A DNA stretch of 64,000 nt from Planktomarina temperata RCA23 (GCF_000738435.1 NZ_CP003984.1:1-64000), one strand, 5' to 3'. Shown: positions 12,225-21,073, counted from the first letter of the stretch. Notes: generated from the letters alone by a model not told the origin. A program made the numbers and translations.

Positions 12225-13477
12225 GCTTTGAAGGCGGCCTGTAGGATGTCACAGGCCATGGCGACATTCTCATTGGAAAACGGCATAGGTGGGCGCAGTT
12301 TCAAAATATTGCGATTGCGCCCTGAGCGCCCCATCAACAGGCCATGATTGCGTGCGTATTCGACGACATGGGCGGCCAAGGCTTCATCGGCAGCACCATC
12401 CGTTTCCAATTCCAAAGCGAAAAACAAACCACGTCCGCGCCGGCTGGCGATGCTGGGGTGGTCCATAGAGTGCAGCTCGCGCAAAAATACAGCACCGACG
12501 TTTTTGGCGTGATCTACCAAATTGTCCTGTTCAATGACGTCCAAAGTGGCCGCAGCCGCGGCGCAGCTTACTGGATTGCCACCAAAGGTGTTGAAATAGC
12601 CAAAGGCGTTGCGAAATTCAGCCATGACGGCCCGGCGTGCGACCACTGCTGCAACCGGATGCCCATTGGCCATTGGTTTGCCCAATGTCACAACATCAGG
12701 TGACAGGCCAAGCCATTCATGGCCCCACCAAGTCTCGCCGCCTCTGCCAAACCCGGGCTGAACCTCATCTGCGATCAACAGCCCTCCGGCGGCTTTGACC
12801 ACTTGCTCGGCGGGCTTCATAAAATTCTGCGGCAAATCTGGCAGGCCTTCATTGGCGAAGGTCGGGCAAAATAGAAAACCCGAAAACCCGTGGCCTGAGG
12901 CCTCAAGATCATCAATGGCAGTTTGCAGCTCCCGTGCAAAAGCCGCGGCCTGATCGTCGGCAGTGCCACCAACCGGGCGCAGGGTGTCCGGCGCAGGGAT
13001 GCGGCGGATATGGTCGGCATAGCCGCCGATGGGGGGCTTGCGCGACGAGAGCTGTGACACGGCCATCGTATTGCCGTGGTAGGTATTATCTGTGGCGATG
13101 ATGCCAGTTTTCCCGGTCACAGCTTGGGCCATGCGCAGGGCAATGTCATTGGCCTCTGATCCGCTGCACACCATGATGACCTGATCCAATTGCGTTTGAA
13201 ATTTGGCGGTGAGCCGCTCGCAATACTCCACAATTCCCGCGTGCAAATAGCGGGTATGGGTGTTCAGCTGAGCGGCCTGTGCGGCGATGGCTGAGACGAC
13301 ATGGGGGTGACAGTGGCCGACATGCGGCACGTTGTTATAACAATCGAGATATTTACGCCCGTCTGCATCCCACACCCAAACACCGTCACCTTTGACCAAA
13401 TGCACTGGGGTTTCATAAAATGTGGGCACATTTGGCCCCAAAACTGCGGCACGCCGCGCCGCGAGATCACTCGACAT
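12221..13477 (-). CDS. Class-III PLP enzyme, AGXT2L (phospho-lyase)-like
   Basis: This 418-aa fold-type I PLP enzyme has the class-III aminotransferase signature LLIADEVQPGFGRGG followed by the PLP lysine in TLGKPMANGHPVAAV. The segment YLDCYNNVPHVGHCHPHVV and the nearby LNTHTRYLH closely match what I recall of the AGXT2L family. Animal members remove phosphate and ammonia from phosphoethanolamine or 5-phosphohydroxylysine instead of transaminating. The adjacent kinase gene, overlapping by 4 bp, fits a kinase then phospho-lyase pathway. A true omega-aminotransferase role cannot be excluded. Confidence 0.82.
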   Translation of the reverse strand: MSSDLAARRAAVLGPNVPTFYETPVHLVKGDGVWVWDADGRKYLDCYNNVPHVGHCHPHVVSAIAAQAAQLNTHTRYLHAGIVEYCERLTAKFQTQLDQVIMVCSGSEANDIALRMAQAVTGKTGIIATDNTYHGNTMAVSQLSSRKPPIGGYADHIRRIPAPDTLRPVGGTADDQAAAFARELQTAIDDLEASGHGFSGFLFCPTFANEGLPDLPQNFMKPAEQVVKAAGGLLIADEVQPGFGRGGETWWGHEWLGLSPDVVTLGKPMANGHPVAAVVARRAVMAEFRNAFGYFNTFGGNPVSCAAAAATLDVIEQDNLVDHAKNVGAVFLRELHSMDHPSIASRRGRGLFFALELETDGAADEALAAHVVEYARNHGLLMGRSGRNRNILKLRPPMPFSNENVAMACDILQAAFKA

Positions 13478-13889
13478 CTTTCACCTTTCCGCGCAGAGAT
13501 TTGACCACGCCGCGCTGAACTTTTCCTGCCAGGCGGCGTTTTTGCGATCCGAGTGTGGGGCGTGTGGCGATCCGGCGCTTTGGCCGTATCAAAGCCTGAA
13601 GGATCAGCTCTTTCAAGCGCTCTTTTGCAATCTCTCGGTTGCGTGCCTGTGAGCGGGTGTCTTCGACGCGAAAAATTATGGCGCCATCGGAGGTCCACTT
13701 GCGGCCGGCCAATTTTTTGAGTCGGGTTTTTACCGGGCCCGGGAGGTTTGGGCTGCGGGCCGCTTCGAAGCGCAATTCGACGGCGGTCGACACTTTATTG
13801 ACGTTCTGTCCTCCAGGTCCCTGCGCACGGGTGAAACTTTCGGTCAGCTCCCAATCGTGAATCATTATTTCATCATTGATTTGCAACAT
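13467..13889 (-). CDS. arfB: Peptidyl-tRNA hydrolase ArfB (ribosome rescue)
   Basis: ArfB (YaeJ) enters stalled ribosomes lacking an A-site codon and hydrolyses the peptidyl-tRNA. The 140-aa protein has the class-I release-factor GGQ motif in QGPGGQNVNKVST. Its basic C-terminal tail (KRRIATRPT... to KVQRGVVKSLRGK) is the part known to thread into the empty mRNA channel. I chose the start MLQINDEIMI because family members begin this way. Its 3' end overlaps the PLP enzyme gene by 11 bp. A terminator-like hairpin and a tiny ORF lie immediately upstream. Confidence 0.93.
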   Translation of the reverse strand: MLQINDEIMIHDWELTESFTRAQGPGGQNVNKVSTAVELRFEAARSPNLPGPVKTRLKKLAGRKWTSDGAIIFRVEDTRSQARNREIAKERLKELILQALIRPKRRIATRPTLGSQKRRLAGKVQRGVVKSLRGKVKDVE

Positions 13890-13910
13890 GGGGCTACTAT
13901 GCCACAAAGG

Positions 13911-13940
13911 AAAAGGGCCGCCCAGAGAGGACGGCCCTTC
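13911..13940 (-). terminator. Intrinsic terminator upstream of arfB
   Basis: Read on the minus strand, an 8-bp GC-rich stem (arms 13932-13939 and 13913-13920, AAGGGCCG with CGGCCCTT on the plus strand) is followed by a short T run. It would end transcripts coming from the queuosine-transporter operon. It lies only 22 bp before the arfB start, so it could also act as an attenuator for arfB. Confidence 0.75.
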
Positions 13941-14011
13941 GAAAGTTGTGCGGAGGGCGGGTCGTTTAGGACCGTTTGCCCAAGCTTGGCGCTAAAACTC
14001 CAAGGGTTGCC

Positions 14012-14068
14012 TCAGAAATTCGCCTCCAAACCTGTTACGACTCCATTCTCCAATACCTTTCTCGACAC
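14012..14068 (-). CDS. Candidate 18-codon ORF with near-ideal Shine-Dalgarno
   Basis: GTG at 14068 opens an 18-codon frame, MSRKVLENGVVTGLEANF, ending in TGA at 14012-14014. It is preceded at ideal spacing (7 nt after AGGAGG) by a sequence complementary to the end of 16S rRNA. It is followed by possible hairpins (a GGTC/GACC arm pair and a CTTGG/CCAAG arm pair) and the terminator at 13911-13940, then arfB. I recognise no homologue. It may be a leader peptide, a small protein or part of a non-coding RNA. Confidence 0.45.
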   Translation of the reverse strand: MSRKVLENGVVTGLEANF

Positions 14069-14084
14069 TGGATCACCTCCTTTC
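14068..14084 (-). promoter_or_regulatory. Extended Shine-Dalgarno, 17-nt match to 16S 3' tail
   Basis: The plus strand reads CTGGATCACCTCCTTTC, identical to the 3' end of alphaproteobacterial 16S rRNA as I know it. The minus-strand transcript can therefore pair with the whole anti-Shine-Dalgarno region, far beyond the usual 4-6 bp. The flanks do not resemble 16S, so this is not an rRNA fragment. Confidence 0.6.
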
Positions 14085-14127
14085 AGCTGTTACATTTACC
14101 CACAGCTTGCCAGAGAGAGACACAAAG

Positions 14128-14772
14128 TCAATGGTTTTTTGCTGTACGTCCCACAAGATATAGCACCAAGAATCGGAACGGCACCAAAGCGATGAGAGCC
14201 AAGGACAGTTTCACAAGCCAATCTGCAACGGCCAGCGAAGCCCAAAGTGGCAGCTCCATACCCGCGCCGAGCAGCGGCACAGCACCCTGTGCCCAGTCTG
14301 GAACATTGCTGGTTTCCAGTCCGTTAAAGAGGGCAGAGAAAGCGATGCTGAAAAAGAGGAAGGTGTCCACAGCACTGCCGATCAGCGTTGAGGCCAGCGG
14401 GGCCCGCCACCATGTGCCATGCCGCAAGCGGTCGAAGATTTGAACATCCAGCAACTGAGCCACCAGAAAGGCGGTGCCAGATCCCAAAGCCACGCGCAGT
14501 GTGACCGCTGGGAAACTATAGCCATCCCCTTGCAGCATGACTTGCGTGCCAATGAGTGAACAAAGAACACCAGCGGCAAAGCCGGCAAAGACCACACGGC
14601 GCGCGGCAGCAACACCATAGACGCGGTTCATCACATCGGTGACGAGAAAGGCGATGGGATAGGTGAATGCACCCCAGGTCAGCCAGTCTCCAAGAAGGAA
14701 CTGAACCAGGATGTTGGAGGCCACAACGACGACAGCCATGGCAAGAATGCCAGGGAGATAGAGAGTTTTCAT
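14128..14772 (-). CDS. yhhQ: Queuosine precursor transporter (VUT family)
   Basis: This 214-aa polytopic membrane protein has about six hydrophobic segments and the VUT/ECF-type family pattern, including FTYPIAFLVTDVMNRVYG near residues 36-53 and STLIGSAVDTFLFFSIAF near 125-142. YhhQ imports 7-deazaguanine precursors such as preQ0 or preQ1 for queuosine in tRNA. It is the last long gene of a minus-strand run that starts at the thioesterase and lies 106 bp after mepA. Confidence 0.9.
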   Translation of the reverse strand: MKTLYLPGILAMAVVVVASNILVQFLLGDWLTWGAFTYPIAFLVTDVMNRVYGVAAARRVVFAGFAAGVLCSLIGTQVMLQGDGYSFPAVTLRVALGSGTAFLVAQLLDVQIFDRLRHGTWWRAPLASTLIGSAVDTFLFFSIAFSALFNGLETSNVPDWAQGAVPLLGAGMELPLWASLAVADWLVKLSLALIALVPFRFLVLYLVGRTAKNH

Positions 14773-14878
14773 GTTTTATTCCGTTTTTTAGCCAAGGTAG
14801 CGGCGACTTGGTCAGATTTGACGTGCTCGGATACGAGCCCATAGGACATATTGCAAGCGATTTCCGTACAGCGGGCCC

Positions 14879-15799
14879 TCAGAGGTTTGACAAAACCGCG
14901 CTGCATTGTTGGGGCAATTTGGCCAAGGTGATCGGCGGCTTAGGTTTGCGCGGCTTGGCATTCGGGTTAGGTGGGGGGGGATTCAAGATGCGTTTGACCC
15001 ATCCGGCCGCCTCCTTGCAGCCATCGCCGGGCGGTGGCGGGGCCTGGTTGATGCAATCCTCTTGGCCTTCTGGGCATTTTAGGCGGACGTGGAAATGATA
15101 GTGATGCCCGTACCAAGGACGAATTTTGCGCAGCCAACTGCGGTCGCCTGTCGCTGATTTGCACATAGCGACCTTGGCGCCTGGGAAAATAAATATGCGT
15201 GCCACCCGTGGATCTGAGGCGGCCAATTTGAGAACCGTTTCATGGTCTTTTGTCCAGCGGTCATTGGTATAAGCGCCAGAGGCCCGCCGCATGGATATAG
15301 AGGAAATCTCTTCCCGCTCTGCCCGGGTTAAAACGCGATCCGTTTTTGGCCGTAGCCATATATCCGCGTCTAGGCCAATTTGGTGACTGGCATGGCCTGA
15401 CAGCATCGGCCCACCGCGTGGTTGAGAAATATCTCCAATGTAAAGACCCGACCAAGACGTGTTCTGGGCCACTTTGCGCGAGAGATCTTTTAGGTAGTCA
15501 ATCGTGATGGGCTGTCCCCAATTTCGGTTTCGTGACAGGCGCATGGCCTGCCATGTGGGGCCAGTTTCTGGCAGAGCGGCCCCGCCGGCCAAACAGCCCT
15601 TAGCGTAGCTTCCAAAGGATTCGGATGCATGTTTTGATCCGATCTCAGCCGCACCGAAAAGGGTTTTTGCAGCCACGGTCATAGCCCGATCTGTCCGCGC
15701 TTGCGGACGGTCTGATTGCGTTTGTGCTTGAAGCGCAAAGGGCAGGCAGGCTGCGAAGAGCACCAGTGCAAAAAAATATCTGACGACAATCGGTCTCAC
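14879..15799 (-). CDS. mepA: Penicillin-insensitive murein endopeptidase MepA
   Basis: MepA is a periplasmic metallo-endopeptidase that cuts D-Ala-mDAP cross-links in peptidoglycan. The 306-aa protein starts with a signal peptide (RYFFALVLFAACLPFALQAQ). Zinc ligands sit in MLSGHASHQIGLDADIW near residues 130-147, with a second histidine cluster, WYGHHYHFHVRL, near 230. Its start overlaps the MFS transporter stop by 4 bp. The proline-rich tail (PPPPNPNAKPRKPKPP) is unusual but looks like a linker. Confidence 0.93.
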   Translation of the reverse strand: MRPIVVRYFFALVLFAACLPFALQAQTQSDRPQARTDRAMTVAAKTLFGAAEIGSKHASESFGSYAKGCLAGGAALPETGPTWQAMRLSRNRNWGQPITIDYLKDLSRKVAQNTSWSGLYIGDISQPRGGPMLSGHASHQIGLDADIWLRPKTDRVLTRAEREEISSISMRRASGAYTNDRWTKDHETVLKLAASDPRVARIFIFPGAKVAMCKSATGDRSWLRKIRPWYGHHYHFHVRLKCPEGQEDCINQAPPPPGDGCKEAAGWVKRILNPPPPNPNAKPRKPKPPITLAKLPQQCSAVLSNL

Positions 15800-17181
15800 G
15801 TCTCTTGATCTCCATTTGGGTTCACCCAGCGCAGCAAAAGCATCCCTAAGACGAACAGTCCCACAACGGGAGCAAAGCCTAGGCGGGCATCGTTCAGCAA
15901 GTAGGTAAATAAACCGATAAGAAGCGGTGCCAAAAAGGCGGTGGCCTTTCCGGCGAGGGCAAATAGGCCAAAGGCTTCCGTTGGACGGTTAGGATTGGTG
16001 TGGCGCACCATCATGGAGCGGCTGGCGGCATAGATCCCTCCGCCGGAGCCACCAATGGCCGCACCGCAGATGTAGAAAATGATATCGGGCAGTGCGGAGC
16101 CTTCCGGCAAGGCGAGACCAAAAAAGCTGTCTCTGGACATGCCAATGATGCAAAGCGAGACAAAGATCAGCACATAGATGTGAAAGTAAATCACGGGCAG
16201 CGGCCCCAGCTTCCGATCAAATTTTCCTGAAATCCAGGTGACAATTGCAGCAGATAATCCGCCGAGTATTCCAAAAACACCAAGCTGCGTTTGCCCCCAG
16301 CCCAGGACCAAAACCGCATAAACCCCACCAAAGGCATAAAGCCCGTTGAGGGCGTCGCGATAGAACATTTGCGCGCCCATGAAGGCAAAGAGGCTCGGCC
16401 GTTTAACCATGCTCTTGAGCGTGTCTGTTAAGTCCGCAAGCGATCGTTGCAACCCGCCCTGACGATTGGGGGTTTTGCTTTCTTGCACCCAAAGGAAAAA
16501 TGGCAGCATAAAAATGACGAACCAAATTGCGATCAAGGGGCCGACCGCCCGCGTGCCTTCGCGGCTTTGGGCTTCCAACCACCCGAAGCCGGGCTCCAAT
16601 CCGACCAGAAAGGTCTTGCCGCCTTCGTCAAAAAAGAAAAACAGCATGATAAATAGGCTGATGATACCGCCGGCATAGCCCAGTGCGGCGCCACTGCCTG
16701 AGATTTTTCCAACCTCCCGCCGGTCTCCCAGGCTGGGGAGAATGGCATTGGTGAATACAAGCGCGAGCTCAGCGGCGATGAAGGCGATGGAGAAGAAGAT
16801 CAAAGAGGACCACATCGCAGATCCATCTGGCACCATGTACCAGAGCATCCAAGAGCAGATCACAAAGACCAATGAGGAGGCCCAAATCCAAGGCATTCGC
16901 CGACCGGTACTGTCGGCATAGGCACCGGCAAGAATGCCTATGATCGCAACGATAAAGCCGGCCATAGCCTGACCCCAAGACCATATCGATTGCGCGTTGG
17001 CTTTGGCGCTGGTGGGATCCAATCCGCTGGACAGGTAATGCTCTGCGGCAACACCGGCAAAATAGGGCCCAAAGATGAATGTCAAACCAAGGGTGTAAAA
17101 GGGTTGCGTGGCCCAGTCGAACATCATCCAGCCGCGCACGCGTTTGACTAAAATGGCCTGCTCTTTTGTTGATTTCGACAT
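15796..17181 (-). CDS. MFS transporter, UMF1/Atg22-like
   Basis: This 461-aa protein has about 11-12 hydrophobic segments. The N-terminus MMFDWATQPFYTLGLTFIFGPYFA is characteristic of the UMF1 family, related to fungal vacuolar effluxer Atg22. Bacterial members are presumed to export amino acids, but the substrate is unknown. It lies between the thioesterase (59 bp upstream) and mepA (4-bp overlap). Pairing with a murein endopeptidase suggests, without proving, a role with cell-wall products. Confidence 0.85.
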   Translation of the reverse strand: MSKSTKEQAILVKRVRGWMMFDWATQPFYTLGLTFIFGPYFAGVAAEHYLSSGLDPTSAKANAQSIWSWGQAMAGFIVAIIGILAGAYADSTGRRMPWIWASSLVFVICSWMLWYMVPDGSAMWSSLIFFSIAFIAAELALVFTNAILPSLGDRREVGKISGSGAALGYAGGIISLFIMLFFFFDEGGKTFLVGLEPGFGWLEAQSREGTRAVGPLIAIWFVIFMLPFFLWVQESKTPNRQGGLQRSLADLTDTLKSMVKRPSLFAFMGAQMFYRDALNGLYAFGGVYAVLVLGWGQTQLGVFGILGGLSAAIVTWISGKFDRKLGPLPVIYFHIYVLIFVSLCIIGMSRDSFFGLALPEGSALPDIIFYICGAAIGGSGGGIYAASRSMMVRHTNPNRPTEAFGLFALAGKATAFLAPLLIGLFTYLLNDARLGFAPVVGLFVLGMLLLRWVNPNGDQET

Positions 17182-17240
17182 ATGGCGCCCCTAATAATAC
17201 TTCAAGTTTGGCTGAGAGAAATGGCCAAAGCAAGGGTTTC

Positions 17241-17780
17241 CTAAGGGGTGTCCTGCATCGGTGGCCAGGGGCGTAGGTCCTCTGCCGTGATCCATGCGGC
17301 GACCCATTCGGGAATTGGAGGCAGGGGCGTGTTTGGGTTCAGTTCTGCCCGCAGGTTTTCAATAGGCACGAGTCCATCGGCATTGGTCACCGCGGTGCGA
17401 TAAAGCGCGTGCCCGGCACAGGTTCCCTTCACCCACATGCTTTGCTCCAGATACATAAACCGCGCCTCGGCACAAAGGGCGCGGCTGCGCATTTCGATTT
17501 TGTCAAACACACGGATGCGCTTGCGGTAGCGCACGGAGCTGCCGGCTATGGTCAGGCCCCAGCCCTTGCGTTTCAAAATCGCCAATAAGCCAGAGCGACG
17601 CGCCATGGGCAGGCGGCCCATGTCATAGATCGACAGGGTGCGGCCATTGTTGAGTTCGCGCCAAAGATCCAAGTCCCAAGGCAGGCAGTAATGCGTGCTA
17701 TAGTGGGTTTGTCCAATGGCAAGCGAGCCCGTCTTGCGGTGAATGAAAAATTGCCAAGCGAGACGGACGAAAGGGTACAT
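17241..17780 (-). CDS. Acyl-CoA thioesterase-like protein (hot-dog fold)
   Basis: The 179-aa protein resembles the THEM6/4HBT-like group: an N-terminal hydrophobic anchor region (MYPFVRLAWQFFIHR), then CLPWDLDLWRELNNGRTLSIYDMGR, where the D/N-rich helix matches the hot-dog active-site position, and a central strand pattern ending in EQSMWVKG. The substrate is unknown. It is first in a minus-strand run with the MFS transporter, mepA and yhhQ, and is divergent from yggT. Confidence 0.75.
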   Translation of the reverse strand: MYPFVRLAWQFFIHRKTGSLAIGQTHYSTHYCLPWDLDLWRELNNGRTLSIYDMGRLPMARRSGLLAILKRKGWGLTIAGSSVRYRKRIRVFDKIEMRSRALCAEARFMYLEQSMWVKGTCAGHALYRTAVTNADGLVPIENLRAELNPNTPLPPIPEWVAAWITAEDLRPWPPMQDTP

Positions 17781-17922
17781 AGAAGGCTCTCCAAATTTTG
17801 GTCACAAAAGAGCGCGCAGGCCCGCAGGTCAACCCATGATTTTGAACCCGATCTGTCAAGCGACTTGCCGATGGGGGCCGAAGCGCTTAGGTAAAAGCAA
17901 ACGTATTCTGTCGAGGTTTCAC

Positions 17923-18201
17923 ATGGCTCCTATTTTCGCGATACCTTACATGGTTTTGAACGTCATTTGGTTCTTTATCATTGCCCATTTGATCATGAGT
18001 TGGTTGATCGCTTTCAATGTTTTGAACCTGTATCAGCCCATTGTTGCGCAGATTTGGTCGGGGTTGAACCGTCTTTTAGATCCGATCTATGGCCGCATTC
18101 GGCAGTTCCTGCCAAATATGGGCGGGCTTGATTTGACGCCTTTGATCGCGCTGCTGATCGTGGCCGCTTTGCAATATACTTTGGCCTATTACGGCCGCTG
18201 A
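17923..18201 (+). CDS. YggT family membrane protein
   Basis: This 92-aa protein has two hydrophobic segments flanking the conserved PIYGRIRQFLPNMGGLDLTPLIALL, the hallmark of the YggT family. Members are linked to cell division, osmotic stress or membrane-protein placement, with no settled biochemical role. ATG 17923 was chosen because GAGG lies 6 bp upstream and the upstream in-frame region reads as low-similarity sequence over the divergent promoter. recQ begins 15 bp downstream. Confidence 0.88.
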   Translation: MAPIFAIPYMVLNVIWFFIIAHLIMSWLIAFNVLNLYQPIVAQIWSGLNRLLDPIYGRIRQFLPNMGGLDLTPLIALLIVAALQYTLAYYGR

Positions 18202-18216
18202 CCCATCGGACCTGTT

Positions 18217-20277
18217 ATGCCCTATACCACCCTTCTGAGGGATGTCTTCGGATTCGATGCCTTTCGTCCCGGTCAGGAGGAGATTGTGCGTGCGGTGACG
18301 GAAGGGCAAAATGTACTGGCTATAATGCCCACTGGGGGTGGGAAGTCCCTGTGTTTTCAGTTGCCCGCCTTGATGCGCGATGGGGTGACGGTGGTGATCT
18401 CGCCACTGATTGCTTTGATGCGCGACCAAGTCCGCGCTTTGCAGGCCGCCGGGGTCGGAGCGGGGGCTCTAACCTCTGGTAATACGCCCGAGGAGACAGA
18501 TGCGGTTTGGGAAGGGTTGGAGCAAGGCACCCTCAAACTTTTGTATATCGCACCGGAGCGGCTGGCGGCCGGATCGTCTTTGGGGATGTTGCGGCGGGTT
18601 GGCGTGTCGATGATCGCGGTGGATGAGGCGCATTGTGTCTCGCAATGGGGCCATGATTTTCGCCCGGATTATCTGCGGATTGGCGAGTTGCGCCGGGCAC
18701 TGAATGTCCCGCTCGCCGCCTTCACCGCTACAGCCGATGAAGAAACCCAAGCAGAAATCGTCAACAAGCTGTTTGATGGGCAGGCCCCGGCAAGCTTTTT
18801 ACACGGGTTTGATCGCCCCAATATCCATCTGGCTTTCGCCGCTAAGGATCAACCGCGCAAACAAATTCTTGGCTTTGCAGCGGCCCGAAAGGGGCAGTCA
18901 GGCATTGTCTATTGCGGCACGCGGGCCAAGACGGAAACCCTGGCACAAGCGCTGCGCGAGGCGGGGCATTCGGCCTGTTTTTATCACGGCGGTATGGATG
19001 CCGAAGATCGCCGAATTGTCGAAACACGGTTTCAGCAAGAAGATGGCCTCATCGTTGTGGCCACTGTCGCCTTTGGTATGGGGGTCGATAAGCCGGATAT
19101 CCGTTGGGTGGCCCATGCGGATTTGCCCAAATCTATTGAGTCCTATTATCAAGAAATTGGCCGAGGCGGGCGTGATGGCGCGCCGGCTGAGACTTTGACC
19201 CTCTTTGGCGCAGATGACATTCGCCTGCGCCGTGCGCAAATCGATGAAGGGCTGGCACCTGCGGATCGCAAAATGGCAGATCATGCGCGGCTTAATGCTT
19301 TGTTGGGTTTGGCGGAGGCGTTGAGTTGCCGCCGATCTGCATTGCTGACCTATTTTGGCGAAACAGCATCGAACTGCGGCAATTGTGATCTTTGTGATAC
19401 GCCGCCTGAAGTTTTTGACGGAACAGAACCAGTGCGCATGGCGCTATCGGCCATTTTGCGCACCGGGGAATGGTTTGGGACAGGTCATTTGATTGATATA
19501 TTGCGCGGCAATGCCACTGATAAAGTACGGCAACGCGCCCATCATGAATTGCCGACCTTTGGGGTTGGAAAGGCCATCAGCAAGGCGCAATGGCAGGCGA
19601 TTTTTCGGCAGATGATGGGGTTTGATCTTATCCGCCCAGACCCAGAGCGCCATGGGGGTCTGCGGTTCACCCAGAACGCCCGGCCCCTATTGAAGGGGGA
19701 GGCTCAAATTCAGTTGCGCAAGGACAGCATCACCGCCGCAGGTCAAGAACGGCGTCCCGCGGTCAAATCCTTGGTGTCAGAGGAAGATGCGCCACTTTTA
19801 TCCGCGCTTAAAGCCAAGAGGCGCGCTTTGGCCGAACAACAAAAAGTCCCGGCCTATATTGTTTTCAATGACAAAACCCTCATTGAAATGGCAGAACGCC
19901 GCCCGCAGAACTTGGATCAAATGGCCTCAATTGGTGGTGTGGGGGCGAAGAAATTGGAAAGCTATGGGCAGGCCTTTCTATCGGTGATCACAGGAGAGCA
20001 GCCCCCGGTCCACCCGGCACGGCGCAAAATGGCCGGGCGCCCAGAGGGGGAGCTTTTTGATCAGCTTCTAGAGCGGCAATTGCAATTGGCCCGTGGGGCC
20101 TTTGATGGGGAAAAACCGTTGAGCTGTTCGACCGCAACCCTGCGTATGATCGCACAAAGGCGACCAAGCTCATTAGAACAATTGGCGCAAATTTCCGGAA
20201 TGACGCCCGCCCGAACTGAACGTTTTGGCTTGGCCTTTTTAGAAATCTTGCAGTCTGCCAAGACTGCTCTAGGTTAA
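18217..20277 (+). CDS. recQ: ATP-dependent DNA helicase RecQ
   Basis: RecQ unwinds DNA 3' to 5' in recombination and fork repair. The 686-aa protein has Walker A MPTGGGKS near residue 40, the DEAH box VDEAHC near 130, and helicase motif VI QEIGRGGRDG near 315. The zinc-binding Cys set CGNCDLC near 390 and a winged helix follow. Two HRDC-like domains end the protein (about 525-595 and 610-680), each with a ...LAQISG/MASIGG...FLxxI pattern, so the tail is longer than in single-HRDC forms. Confidence 0.96.
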   Translation: MPYTTLLRDVFGFDAFRPGQEEIVRAVTEGQNVLAIMPTGGGKSLCFQLPALMRDGVTVVISPLIALMRDQVRALQAAGVGAGALTSGNTPEETDAVWEGLEQGTLKLLYIAPERLAAGSSLGMLRRVGVSMIAVDEAHCVSQWGHDFRPDYLRIGELRRALNVPLAAFTATADEETQAEIVNKLFDGQAPASFLHGFDRPNIHLAFAAKDQPRKQILGFAAARKGQSGIVYCGTRAKTETLAQALREAGHSACFYHGGMDAEDRRIVETRFQQEDGLIVVATVAFGMGVDKPDIRWVAHADLPKSIESYYQEIGRGGRDGAPAETLTLFGADDIRLRRAQIDEGLAPADRKMADHARLNALLGLAEALSCRRSALLTYFGETASNCGNCDLCDTPPEVFDGTEPVRMALSAILRTGEWFGTGHLIDILRGNATDKVRQRAHHELPTFGVGKAISKAQWQAIFRQMMGFDLIRPDPERHGGLRFTQNARPLLKGEAQIQLRKDSITAAGQERRPAVKSLVSEEDAPLLSALKAKRRALAEQQKVPAYIVFNDKTLIEMAERRPQNLDQMASIGGVGAKKLESYGQAFLSVITGEQPPVHPARRKMAGRPEGELFDQLLERQLQLARGAFDGEKPLSCSTATLRMIAQRRPSSLEQLAQISGMTPARTERFGLAFLEILQSAKTALG

Positions 20278-20299
20278 GGGTTCAGAGGAGAGACACACG

Positions 20300-21073
20300 A
20301 TGTTGGTTTGTATTTCACCGGCGAAAAAGCTGGACTGGTCAGAGGCGCCGCGCTCAGATGCCACCACACCAGATTTTTCTGCGGATGCCTTGAACTTGGC
20401 GAAAACGGCGCGGGATCTTTCGGTGCCACAGTTGCAAAAGCTGATGTCGATCAGCGAAAATCTTGCGCGGCTGAACCACGAGCGCTTCGTGGCCTTTGCG
20501 GACAAGCCAGCGGATGAAGCTTTACGTCCTGCCGCTTTGGCCTTTGCGGGAGACACTTACCAAGGCCTGGAAGCGGCGAGCTTCAGCGAGGATGACATGC
20601 GCTGGGCACAGGAGCATCTGCGCATTCTCTCTGGGCTTTACGGTGTTTTGCGGCCTTTGGATCAAATCCAAGCCTACCGGCTTGAAATGGGCAGCCGCTT
20701 GAAAACGGATCGCGGCGGATCTCTTTATGCCTATTGGGGGCAGGAGTTGTCAAAGGCGTTAAACGCACAGGCCAAGGCGACCGGTGCGCAGGCGCTGGTC
20801 AACTGTGCCAGCCAAGAATACTTCGGTGCTGTGGATGTCTCGGCGCTGCATCTGCCGATCATCACGCCGCAATTTCTGGAGCTGAAAGAGGGTCAGGCGA
20901 AGATTGTGAGCTTCTACGCCAAGAAAGCCCGCGGGGCGATGGCGCGATTTATTGTCCAGAACCGATTGTCAGATCCTGCGCAAATCGTGGAGTTTGATTT
21001 GGGTGGATATGCCTATCAACCTGAGCAATCCACGCCAGAAAAACCGGTCTTCCTGCGTGATTATCCCGCCTAG
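20300..21073 (+). CDS. yaaA: Peroxide stress protein YaaA
   Basis: YaaA (DUF328) lowers free intracellular iron during hydrogen peroxide stress. The 257-aa protein starts with the family-typical LVCISPAKKLDW, has the mid-region RILSGLYGVLRPLDQIQAYRLEMG and the basic KKARGAMARF motif, and is full length. It follows recQ by 22 bp with a good Shine-Dalgarno (AGAGGAGA). Its 3' end overlaps the convergent idi gene by 4 bp. Confidence 0.94.
   Translation: MLVCISPAKKLDWSEAPRSDATTPDFSADALNLAKTARDLSVPQLQKLMSISENLARLNHERFVAFADKPADEALRPAALAFAGDTYQGLEAASFSEDDMRWAQEHLRILSGLYGVLRPLDQIQAYRLEMGSRLKTDRGGSLYAYWGQELSKALNAQAKATGAQALVNCASQEYFGAVDVSALHLPIITPQFLELKEGQAKIVSFYAKKARGAMARFIVQNRLSDPAQIVEFDLGGYAYQPEQSTPEKPVFLRDYPA

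Noticed and set aside
14068-14084. Fragment of a 16S rRNA gene
   Set aside because: Only the last 17 nt match; the preceding 16S sequence is absent, and the position fits a Shine-Dalgarno of the opposite strand.
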